A stretch of 64,000 nucleotides of DNA, taken from Burkholderiaceae bacterium. Lineage in GTDB: Bacteria > Pseudomonadota > Gammaproteobacteria > Burkholderiales > Burkholderiaceae. The notes under the pieces were generated by a model. That model was given only the letters and a program-made list of their open reading frames with translations, ran no database searches and was not told where the DNA came from. Both the position numbers and the translations under genes were made by a program. Location of the stretch: assembly GCA_947448625.1 (NCBI GenBank), contig CANFOT010000006.1, forward strand, positions 1 to 64,000, read 5' to 3'. Shown here piece after piece: positions 56,693 through 64,000 of this stretch (position 1 is the stretch's first letter; every line of letters begins with the position of its first letter).

Positions 56693-58115
56693 CTGCGTTA
56701 ATGATCTTCACCGTCGCGGTATCGCGTAATTCACGCAACCAATCCTGATAAGCCTGCTCAAACTTTCGTTCACGAATGGCTGCACGAGCAAATTGACGTT
56801 GCTTCTCTATAGTTAACTGCGCTTCACGACGCTCGAGCACCTGAATTAAATGCCAGCCAAACTCGGTTTTCACTGGATTACTTACTTCACCAATCTGCAA
56901 GCGATTCATTGTTTGCTCAAATTCAGGAACTAAATCACCAGGGCCCATCCAGCCAAGATTTCCACCATTTGGGGCAGATCCATCTTCAGAATACTTTTTA
57001 GCCAATTCACCAAAATCAGCCGTTTTTGCACGAATCTGATCACGGTAACCTGCAAGGCGTCTTTCAGCATCCTGATCAGTCAATCCCGCACGACTACGCA
57101 ACAAAATATGGCGAGCCATAGTCTGCGTCACCATAATATTTTGCGGGGTGGATGGAGTGCTTTCTTGGGTTGCAGCCTGCTGTGGCTCAGGGGCACCCGC
57201 TGCGAGCGCACGACGGTCCAGAACTTTTAAGACGTGATAACCAGCCGGGCTTTTAACAACAGCACTGGCAAGCTGACCGCTACCCGTATTTCTAACGGCC
57301 TCATAAAATAACTGCGGCAAGCGATCAGGAGTGCGATAGCCTAATTCTTGAAATTTAATCTTTGGATTTTCTTTTGCTGCCATAGCTCCCAGTTGCAAGA
57401 AATCTGCATCGCCACGGGCTTCACGCAAAAGTGATTCTGCTTTTTTCTTCGCTTCGGCTTGAGCGCCCGCACCTGCACTAGCATCAGCAGGAATAAAGAT
57501 TTGCGCTACATCGATTTCCTCTGGAGCGCCTTTGACAGCGGGAGTGGACCTTACCGCACCCCCACCCGCGATTTCACGGTTGCGATCGGTAATAAAATTA
57601 TCAATCTCGGCATCAGAAATTTTAATCTTGCCTTCCACCTCGCGTTCACGATAGCGATTAACAATCACATCATCACGCAACATTTGGCGATAGCGCTCAA
57701 AAGTATTTCCAGATGCAACAATTTTTGCTTTTAGCTCAGCAACGGTGATTTTATTTTTAGCGGCAATATCACTAATGATTTTATCGAGCTCCTTATTACT
57801 AAGGACAACACCTTCTTGCTCCGCATTTTGCAGCTGGATCTTTTCCATAATGAGACGCTCAAGCACTGTTTTACGCAAGGTAGTCGCATCAGGAAGCTTG
57901 GTACCCTGCTTCTGAAGAGCTATGATCCGGTCATCAATTTCTTTGCGTGTCACGTAGCCAGTATTCACGACTGCTGCGACACCATCAATATTGCGAATTT
58001 TGCTATCTGCCGAAGTCTTTGAGCTATCTTGCGCAAAAGCAAATTGAGACAGCAAAGCAGCCCCAGCCAACATCGTGACTACAAGGGCTTGGTTAAATCG
58101 ATTCCGACGCATCAT
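56667..58115 (-). CDS. surA: Periplasmic chaperone and peptidyl-prolyl isomerase SurA
   Basis: A 482-residue exported chaperone for outer-membrane proteins, including LptD. Residues 1-28 are a signal peptide. An N-terminal SurA domain is followed by two parvulin domains (about 200-305 and 332-435); the second has RHILLRSRAGLTDQDA and GGNLGWMGPGDLVPEFE. Start overlaps the lptD stop by 4 bases. Confidence 0.95.
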   Translation of the reverse strand: MMRRNRFNQALVVTMLAGAALLSQFAFAQDSSKTSADSKIRNIDGVAAVVNTGYVTRKEIDDRIIALQKQGTKLPDATTLRKTVLERLIMEKIQLQNAEQEGVVLSNKELDKIISDIAAKNKITVAELKAKIVASGNTFERYRQMLRDDVIVNRYREREVEGKIKISDAEIDNFITDRNREIAGGGAVRSTPAVKGAPEEIDVAQIFIPADASAGAGAQAEAKKKAESLLREARGDADFLQLGAMAAKENPKIKFQELGYRTPDRLPQLFYEAVRNTGSGQLASAVVKSPAGYHVLKVLDRRALAAGAPEPQQAATQESTPSTPQNIMVTQTMARHILLRSRAGLTDQDAERRLAGYRDQIRAKTADFGELAKKYSEDGSAPNGGNLGWMGPGDLVPEFEQTMNRLQIGEVSNPVKTEFGWHLIQVLERREAQLTIEKQRQFARAAIRERKFEQAYQDWLRELRDTATVKIINADDPAASPR

Positions 58116-60646
58116 TGGTAGTTCTCATATATTGAAGGTGGTATAGGCTTGGATGTAGGCATATATCCGGGAACATTAAGCTTCATGATATCAACTGGAT
58201 TGCTACCAGCGCTACCAAAACCCCTAAATTCTATTTGGAATAAAACTTGGGTGGTGGTTATTTGTGAGGTATTGAGCACCTGGGAGTAAGCGCCACGCAA
58301 AGTCCAACAGTCCCTCATCCACTCCAAGGCAACGAGCGTATTGAGCGTTTTAGTCGTTAAAGCATCGTAGCCCCAACGACCCAAAACAGAAACTTCGCGA
58401 GTCAAGGGCCACTGCCCTGAGATATTGTATTGATCAGTGGTTGTCGCGGCAGGTACAAAAGCTTGATTATTCTGAACAGATGCCTGTGTAGGCGGAGTCC
58501 AAACATTGCGGTACCCAAAGTTCAAGCTTCTGCCAGGCGTAGGACGCCAGCTTCCGCCAACCGTGGTTTGAACCAAGCGATTCAATTGGGTGTTGTACTG
58601 GCCAAACATATCGGCACTGAAATTACCAAGCAAACGAACAGAGGCAGAACCTAAGGTATCTGAATAGGTAGTGGGATTCGCAATGGTGCCGTTCAGCCCA
58701 ACCTTTTGCCCCGTAAATGCCTGTCTTTGAGCCAACGTGACGTTGGCCCGCTCCGCGCCTGTACTAGCCTCAATCATGCGACTAGTTAAGCCTCCGGTCA
58801 GCTTGTTGTTATCGGCAACACGGTCGTTACCAACGAACGTATTTTCACTAAAAATTTGGGTTACACCAAAACCAGCATCCGCCGTATCAAATAAAGGAGT
58901 TTGAGCTTGACTTTGGAATGGGGTGTAAACATAGAACGCCCTTGGCTCCATTGTGAGCAACATATCGCGCCCAAAGAATCCCTTTAATTCAGCCGCCTCC
59001 CTTTCAAACGCCAGTCCCGAATCAAGGCTCAAAGTTGGAATCGTAAAACCTTGGGCCGCTGGCGCTCCTACAGAGTTGTAGGGAGTGGCGTTATATGTGT
59101 TGGATTGAAAACTGACCTTCGGGGTGATGTAGTAACCAGGCGTAATCTGGGGAAGCGCCATGGCGCCCTTAATCACAGTACGATCAGCCTGGCTGTATAC
59201 GCCAGGGGCTGTCGCCTGCAAATTGCCGCCAATGTTGTAAGCAAAGCGTGTGTAATCCGTTGAGAAGGTGGTTACGGGGCCTGATGGCAAGGTAATGTAT
59301 TTACCACCAACATCGGCAACTGCCGGAGTTAAGCGGTTGTTATAAGTAGCGGAAATATTCGGCAAAATATTGTATGGAGACTGCACGGTCACCGTGGGGT
59401 CTGGTTGCAATGTCTGAAATGTCATTGCTCTAGCGGCAACAGTCCAATTACTTAAACTTCCCGTCAAATTCTTAGTGGTCCCGACTTCTTGACGAAACTG
59501 ACTTGTGACGGCGCCAGCTAGACTTTGAGAAAAGTCTGTTGGATATAGGTTGTCCGAAACCCGAGCCATATTGGCATAACCAGTCCATGCGCCAGCAATC
59601 GGAATCCCACCCATTCCCAGCAGAGCACCACTAAAGTTTTGCCTCTGCTGCCAGTCATAACGCCAACGATCAGTTCCTGTTTTCCGGTCATAAGGGAGAT
59701 AGTCTCCGCCAAGGGTTCCAGCGTACTGCTGATCCAAAAATTGATATTTAGCCCCCAACTGGACACCACGCTGACCCATGACACGCGGCAGCAATAACAA
59801 ATCGCGATTGGGGGCGATATTGACGTAATACGGTTGCGTTACATCAATGCCGTTATTAGAGTTGTAGCCAGCAACTGGCGCCAAGATTCCGGAGCGGCGT
59901 TGATTAGATGTTGGGGCAGTGAAGTAAGGCGTATAAGCAATTGGTACATCAAAGAATCGCATGACGCCATGCGTTCCCACCATTTCTTTTTGCTCGTTAT
60001 CAATCTCAAGCGTACTGGCCGTGAAATACCAATCTAAGTTTTCCGGGGTGCAAGTTGTGTAAGTCGCCTTATCAAACACAAACACATCTGCTGTTTCAAT
60101 CGTCAATTTATTTGCGTTACCGCTTGCGCGGTTATCACGCAGTTCGTAGTTCGGGGTTTCCATCTCCCCTTCACGAGCATCAACCCTAAAGCGCGCCTTG
60201 GGCCCCCTAAATGATGCATTCCCTTTTGAGAATTCAGTATTGCCAGATAAATTGGCTACGTCCGAATCGGGGTCGTATTTAATTTCATCCGCTTTCATGA
60301 CGGCACCATTACGCCGAATTTGTGCGCGCCCCTTTAAGCGCATTTCCCTATCGACAACTCCATCAATCGAATCGCTAGAGGTAAAGGTTAAAGCCTGACC
60401 ATCGTTAATAGGCTTTCCAACACGCAATTGATCGTCCAACTTTAAGACAGTGACATCGCCACGATCAGGGATTAAAACGGAGTTAGCCGAGCTACCCAAA
60501 GACTGTGCGGAAGGGGGTAAAGGTGCAGGTGCTTGTGCAACGCTTGAAAGAGCAAATTGCGACAATCCAACCCCCATCAATACGCGCAGGGTGACAGCTA
60601 AAAAAAGAGGGGCGCAAAGGCCGGCGCGACGGCGATAATGACTCAT
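58112..60646 (-). CDS. lptD: LPS-assembly protein LptD
   Basis: An 844-residue outer-membrane beta-barrel with an N-terminal OstA periplasmic domain (about 70-200, including DGVVDREMRLKGRAQIRRNG and LSGNTEFSKGN) that forms the LPS slide. Residues 1-39 are a signal peptide. It is the first gene of the lptD-surA-pdxA-rsmA run. It diverges from amgK across a gap of only 33 bases. Confidence 0.94.
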   Translation of the reverse strand: MSHYRRRAGLCAPLFLAVTLRVLMGVGLSQFALSSVAQAPAPLPPSAQSLGSSANSVLIPDRGDVTVLKLDDQLRVGKPINDGQALTFTSSDSIDGVVDREMRLKGRAQIRRNGAVMKADEIKYDPDSDVANLSGNTEFSKGNASFRGPKARFRVDAREGEMETPNYELRDNRASGNANKLTIETADVFVFDKATYTTCTPENLDWYFTASTLEIDNEQKEMVGTHGVMRFFDVPIAYTPYFTAPTSNQRRSGILAPVAGYNSNNGIDVTQPYYVNIAPNRDLLLLPRVMGQRGVQLGAKYQFLDQQYAGTLGGDYLPYDRKTGTDRWRYDWQQRQNFSGALLGMGGIPIAGAWTGYANMARVSDNLYPTDFSQSLAGAVTSQFRQEVGTTKNLTGSLSNWTVAARAMTFQTLQPDPTVTVQSPYNILPNISATYNNRLTPAVADVGGKYITLPSGPVTTFSTDYTRFAYNIGGNLQATAPGVYSQADRTVIKGAMALPQITPGYYITPKVSFQSNTYNATPYNSVGAPAAQGFTIPTLSLDSGLAFEREAAELKGFFGRDMLLTMEPRAFYVYTPFQSQAQTPLFDTADAGFGVTQIFSENTFVGNDRVADNNKLTGGLTSRMIEASTGAERANVTLAQRQAFTGQKVGLNGTIANPTTYSDTLGSASVRLLGNFSADMFGQYNTQLNRLVQTTVGGSWRPTPGRSLNFGYRNVWTPPTQASVQNNQAFVPAATTTDQYNISGQWPLTREVSVLGRWGYDALTTKTLNTLVALEWMRDCWTLRGAYSQVLNTSQITTTQVLFQIEFRGFGSAGSNPVDIMKLNVPGYMPTSKPIPPSIYENYQ

Positions 60647-60679
60647 AGATCCAGACCCGCCTTATTATACGAATCGACC

Positions 60680-61681
60680 ATGACCGACTCTCGCTTAGAC
60701 ACCCTCCGCAATTGGCTAAAAGGCCTTGAACCTAGATGGCAATTAGATCTCCCCACTTTGACCCCCGCCTCGGCAGATGCTAGCTTTAGGCGGTATTTCC
60801 GGATTGAGTCCAAAAACCCGGATTTTCCGACTTTGATCGTTATGGATGCCCCACCCCAACATGAGCCCTTGGATGCCTTCATCAAGGTCGATTTATTGCT
60901 CGAAAATGCAAGCTTAAATGTCCCTAAAGTTTTGGAAAAGAATCTCGCTGAGGGGTTTTTATTACTCAATGATCTCGGCACCAAGACCTACCTTGCGGAA
61001 CTCAATAATGAGAGTGCCGATCGCCTATATAAAGATGCGACACATGCTTTAGTGCAAATGCAATTGGCAAGCAAACCGGATGTATTGCCAAATTACGATC
61101 AAGCGCTACTGCAACGTGAGCTAGATCTTTTTCCAGAGTGGTACTTACATAAGCACCTACAGATTGAATTGACTGATCTGCAGACCTCTCAGATCAAAGA
61201 AGCATTTGATCTCATTATTCAAAATAATTTAGCTCAGGCAAAAGTCTACGTACATCGTGACTACCATTCACGCAATCTGATGGTGACTGAAAAGAATAAT
61301 CCCGGAGTGATTGATTTTCAAGATGCGGTTTACGGCCCAATCACTTACGACGCATCTTCGCTCTGGCGTGATGCTTACATTGCGTGGCCCGAAGAACGCG
61401 TGATTGATTGGTTGATTAAATTTTGGGAAGAGGGCCGTCAGGCTGGCTTACCAATGCCACTGGATTTTGGTCAGTTCTATCGTGACTTTGAGTGGATGGG
61501 CCTACAACGCCACCTTAAAGTTTTAGGAATTTTTGCAAGACTCTTTCATCGCGATGGTAAAGATGGTTATCTCAAAGACATTCCGCTGGTACTCGAGTAT
61601 GCAATTGCTACCGCCAACCGTTATATTGAATTGAAGCCCTTGGCACGCATTCTGGAATCGACGCGCCCCAAAACAAACTGA
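60680..61681 (+). CDS. amgK: N-acetylmuramate/N-acetylglucosamine 1-kinase
   Basis: A 333-residue APH-like sugar kinase in the cell-wall recycling route that bypasses de novo UDP-MurNAc synthesis. Catalytic loop VYVHRDYHSRNLMV (Asp is the base) and VIDFQDAVYGPITYDASSLWRD are clear. The frame extends to 60638 overlapping lptD; the ATG at 60680 matches the usual start. murU follows at 12 bases, supporting the assignment. Confidence 0.9.
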   Translation: MTDSRLDTLRNWLKGLEPRWQLDLPTLTPASADASFRRYFRIESKNPDFPTLIVMDAPPQHEPLDAFIKVDLLLENASLNVPKVLEKNLAEGFLLLNDLGTKTYLAELNNESADRLYKDATHALVQMQLASKPDVLPNYDQALLQRELDLFPEWYLHKHLQIELTDLQTSQIKEAFDLIIQNNLAQAKVYVHRDYHSRNLMVTEKNNPGVIDFQDAVYGPITYDASSLWRDAYIAWPEERVIDWLIKFWEEGRQAGLPMPLDFGQFYRDFEWMGLQRHLKVLGIFARLFHRDGKDGYLKDIPLVLEYAIATANRYIELKPLARILESTRPKTN

Positions 61682-61693
61682 CAGTCATTCATC

Positions 61694-62410
61694 ATGAGTA
61701 AGCACAACCCCATTCCGTGTTTTTTGCTTGCCGCAGGTCGAGGCGAGCGCATGCGTCCATTGACAGATGAGCTACCTAAGCCGCTCCTCACCGTCAAAAA
61801 GAAATCCTTACTAGTCTGGCATTTGGAAGCGTTCAGTGCAGCAGGCCTCAAAGAGGTGGTGATTAACCACGCTTGGCTTGGTAAAAAGATCGAGGACGCT
61901 CTAGGGGATGGCAGCCAACTCGGCATCCATATCACCTACTCCCCGGAAGCTAGCGCCCTAGAAACGGCGGGTGGCATTCGCAAGGCCCTACCCTTACTCG
62001 GTCCTAGCGACTATTTCTTAGTCATCAATGGTGATGTTTTTGCTCCCCATTTGCCGATCGAGCAGCTCTTGGATCAAGCCTCCAACTTACGCACCCTTAA
62101 AAATAAGCCCTTGGCACATCTTTTGATGGTCCCAAACCCAGCTCAACATGCCGAAGGAGACTTTTACCTTAAGGACTCCCAAGTTAGCAGCGAATCCCTG
62201 GATGGTGGTGAAAAACTCACCTTTTCTGGTATCGGGCTCTATCACCGAGATCTCTTTAAGGATTTAGAGTTAGATGTACCCGCTAAGTTAGCACCCCTCC
62301 TTAGGGAAGCGATGGCTGAAAATAGAGTGTCCGGTGAAAAATATACCGGTCCGTGGCACGATGTAGGTACACCCCAACGATTACAAGAGCTCAATGCAGC
62401 ACATGAATAA
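61694..62410 (+). CDS. murU: N-acetylmuramate alpha-1-phosphate uridylyltransferase
   Basis: A 238-residue nucleotidyltransferase that converts MurNAc-1-phosphate to UDP-MurNAc. LAAGRGERMRPLTDELPKPLL is the signature, with FLVINGDVF carrying the metal-binding Asp. It is adjacent to amgK, the enzyme that makes its substrate. The 3' end overlaps pepP. Confidence 0.92.
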   Translation: MSKHNPIPCFLLAAGRGERMRPLTDELPKPLLTVKKKSLLVWHLEAFSAAGLKEVVINHAWLGKKIEDALGDGSQLGIHITYSPEASALETAGGIRKALPLLGPSDYFLVINGDVFAPHLPIEQLLDQASNLRTLKNKPLAHLLMVPNPAQHAEGDFYLKDSQVSSESLDGGEKLTFSGIGLYHRDLFKDLELDVPAKLAPLLREAMAENRVSGEKYTGPWHDVGTPQRLQELNAAHE

Positions 62411-63776
62411 ATCTCATATTTACCGACAACGCCGAATTGAGCTGGCAAAACTCATCTGCGCCAAAACTGGTGGGGGCGTAGCTATTATTACTACCGCCCC
62501 TGAAACTGCTCGCAATCGAGATAGTGAGTTTCCCTATCGTCACGACAGTGATTTTTTCTACTTAACTGGTTTTGAAGAGCCAGGTGCAACACTAGTATTA
62601 AAAATTGCGGGGTCAGCATCTCAACCGCAACTGGAAGCGCATCTTTTTTGTAGGCCAAAAGATGCAGAACGTGAAATTTGGGACGGCATCCGCTTGGGAC
62701 CAGATGCAGCTCCTGCAGTCCTGGGGGTGGAATACGCTCATAGCAATCACGAGCTTGATAGCAAGCTCAGTGCTTTATTAGCTGATCAAGATGCTGTCTA
62801 TATCCGCCTTTCTGAAAGCGCTGAGATGGATCGTCGCCTACGTCATTGGATGAAACAAGTCCGAGCCCAAGCACGCGGCGGCGTAAATCCGCCTTCAGAG
62901 TTTCATGATGTAGAGAGCTTGATTCATGAAATGCGTCTTTTTAAAGATGCATATGAAATTGATATTATGCGTCGTGCCGCAGAAATTTCTTCACGCGCCC
63001 ATATCCGCGCCATGCAGACCTGTAAACCAGGAATGCGTGAATACCATCTCGAAGCGGAACTTCTTCATGAGTTCCGCTACAGCGGTGCACAAAGCGTGGC
63101 TTACAACAGCATTGTTGCAGGTGGTGCAAATTCTTGCATCCTACATTACCGTGCCAGCGATGCTGAACTACGCAGTGGTGAACTATGCTTAATAGATGCA
63201 GGCTGTGAGTTAGATGGCTATGCATCAGATATCACCCGTACATTCCCAGTGAACGGAAAGTTCACAGGACCACAACGCGCTCTGTACGACATTACCCTTG
63301 CATCACAAGAGGCTGCTATTGCAGCGACTAAGCCTGGCAATACATTTATGCAGCCACATGAAGCAGCGCTTAAAGTACTCACCCAAGGATTGCTTGACGA
63401 GAAACTTCTCAAACTTGCAGACTTAGGCTCTCTGGATAACGCAATCGAAACTGGCGCCTATCGTCGGTTCTACATGCATCGCACCTCACACTGGCTAGGC
63501 ATGGATGTGCATGATGTTGGCTCATATCGTGAGCCGCTCCGCAATACACAAAATTCTTTAGAAGAAAAACCGTGGCGCATACTGAAGTCTGGCATGGTGC
63601 TCACTATTGAGCCGGGCCTGTATGTTCGCCCTGCTCCTGATGTTGATGAAGCATTTTGGAATATTGGCATCCGCATTGAAGATGATGCAGTAGTTAATAA
63701 CTCTGGATGTGAATTGATTTCTCGTGGTGTGCCAGTGAAGGCCGACGAGATCGAAGCGCTAATGAAAAATCATTAA
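62394..63776 (+). CDS. pepP: Xaa-Pro aminopeptidase
   Basis: A 460-residue metalloaminopeptidase that removes N-terminal residues before proline. The metal ligands lie in IDAGCELDGYASDITRTF, HRTSHWLGMDVHDVG, LTIEPGLYV and IRIEDDAVV. The start could be 62394 or the ATG at 62403; the overlap with murU is 17 or 8 bases. The N-terminal creatinase-like domain precedes the catalytic domain. Confidence 0.94.
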   Translation: MQHMNKSHIYRQRRIELAKLICAKTGGGVAIITTAPETARNRDSEFPYRHDSDFFYLTGFEEPGATLVLKIAGSASQPQLEAHLFCRPKDAEREIWDGIRLGPDAAPAVLGVEYAHSNHELDSKLSALLADQDAVYIRLSESAEMDRRLRHWMKQVRAQARGGVNPPSEFHDVESLIHEMRLFKDAYEIDIMRRAAEISSRAHIRAMQTCKPGMREYHLEAELLHEFRYSGAQSVAYNSIVAGGANSCILHYRASDAELRSGELCLIDAGCELDGYASDITRTFPVNGKFTGPQRALYDITLASQEAAIAATKPGNTFMQPHEAALKVLTQGLLDEKLLKLADLGSLDNAIETGAYRRFYMHRTSHWLGMDVHDVGSYREPLRNTQNSLEEKPWRILKSGMVLTIEPGLYVRPAPDVDEAFWNIGIRIEDDAVVNNSGCELISRGVPVKADEIEALMKNH

Positions 63777-63808
63777 TACGCCACTAAGTAAAGTTTAAAA
63801 CGCCAAGC

Positions 63809-64000
63809 ATGCAAGTAGAAAATTTTGATATTGTCATTCAAGGTGGTGGGCCCGTAGGCCTTGCTTGTGCAGCATGGTGCTTGCAAAAATTTCCCGAGAC
63901 TAAGATTGCATTACTGGACCGCAATCCTACAGAGGATGCAGATTTAGCAGCTGCAGATAGCCGAGGTATTGCCTTATCGCACGGTAGCAAGCTACTGCTG
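63809..64000 (+). CDS. FAD-dependent ubiquinone hydroxylase, UbiH/UbiF/VisC family (partial)
   Basis: The first 64 codons of a flavoprotein monooxygenase in ubiquinone synthesis. The Rossmann motif FDIVIQGGGPVGLACAAW (6-23) and ADSRGIALSHGS (about 48-59) are typical of the UbiH/UbiF family. The gene is cut by the window end, so which member it is cannot be fixed. It follows pepP, as ubiH does in E. coli. Confidence 0.85.
   Translation, partial: MQVENFDIVIQGGGPVGLACAAWCLQKFPETKIALLDRNPTEDADLAAADSRGIALSHGSKLLL

Overview
The window looks like chromosomal DNA of a small-genome freshwater betaproteobacterium, most likely Polynucleobacter or a close relative in the Burkholderiaceae. This is an inference from protein character and gene order: purK-purE-purC next to fba-pyk-pgk, the lptD-surA-pdxA-rsmA block, Bug-type solute receptors, AmgK/MurU cell-wall recycling, many gene pairs with 1-30 bp gaps or overlaps, and convergent genes that overlap. 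I see no insertion sequence, prophage, integrase, CRISPR array or rRNA. One tRNA (Met-CAT) is present.

Layout. 1-2.7 kb: the end of pntB, an orphan Bug receptor and an oxalate/formate-type antiporter. 2.7-4.7 kb: groES-groEL behind a sigma70-like promoter and a CIRCE operator. 5.0-8.9 kb: a three-gene regulatory operon, namely a degenerate EAL-domain protein, a BvgA-type response regulator and a BvgS/EvgS-type hybrid kinase. 8.9-10.5 kb: dacB. 10.4-18.0 kb (minus strand): pgk-pyk-fba-purC-purE-purK-sua5, joining lower glycolysis to purine synthesis and tRNA t6A formation. 18.2-21.5 kb: ilvE, a zinc-ribbon protein, waaF and two small proteins. 21.5-29.8 kb: bepA, moaC, a type IV pilin, a TerC protein, sucCD, recX-recA with a LexA box, and a DUF2878 protein.

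29.9-42.4 kb is the most accessory-like part. It holds a second Bug receptor, tRNA-Met, an exported protein of unknown function, a Tat-signal MmgE/PrpD protein, a MOSC protein, an MHS-type transporter with a large extra loop, a gamma-glutamyltransferase-family hydrolase, a TRIC-like channel, a zeta-GST/MaiA-like protein, an AEC carrier, a gamma-carbonic anhydrase, an ammonium transporter, and a Rap1a/Tai-like secreted protein paired with a glycine-zipper lipoprotein. 42.4-64 kb is again core: htpG, a rhodanese, a putative Na+/H+ antiporter, miaB-ybeY-corC-lnt (lacking the usual phoH/ybeZ), glyQS-gmhB-plsC, rsmA-pdxA-surA-lptD, and divergently amgK-murU-pepP-ubiH (cut by the window end).

The most interesting locus is 5.0-8.9 kb. 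It has the three components of the Bordetella Bvg regulon (EAL-type BvgR, BvgA, BvgS) in a translationally coupled operon, with a shorter sensor and an EAL domain whose catalytic motifs look lost. Other points worth a second look are a Tat-exported MmgE/PrpD protein, the transporter with a cysteine-bearing extra loop, an NtrC-like palindrome between amt and the Rap1a-like gene, and an inverted repeat upstream of the antiporter.
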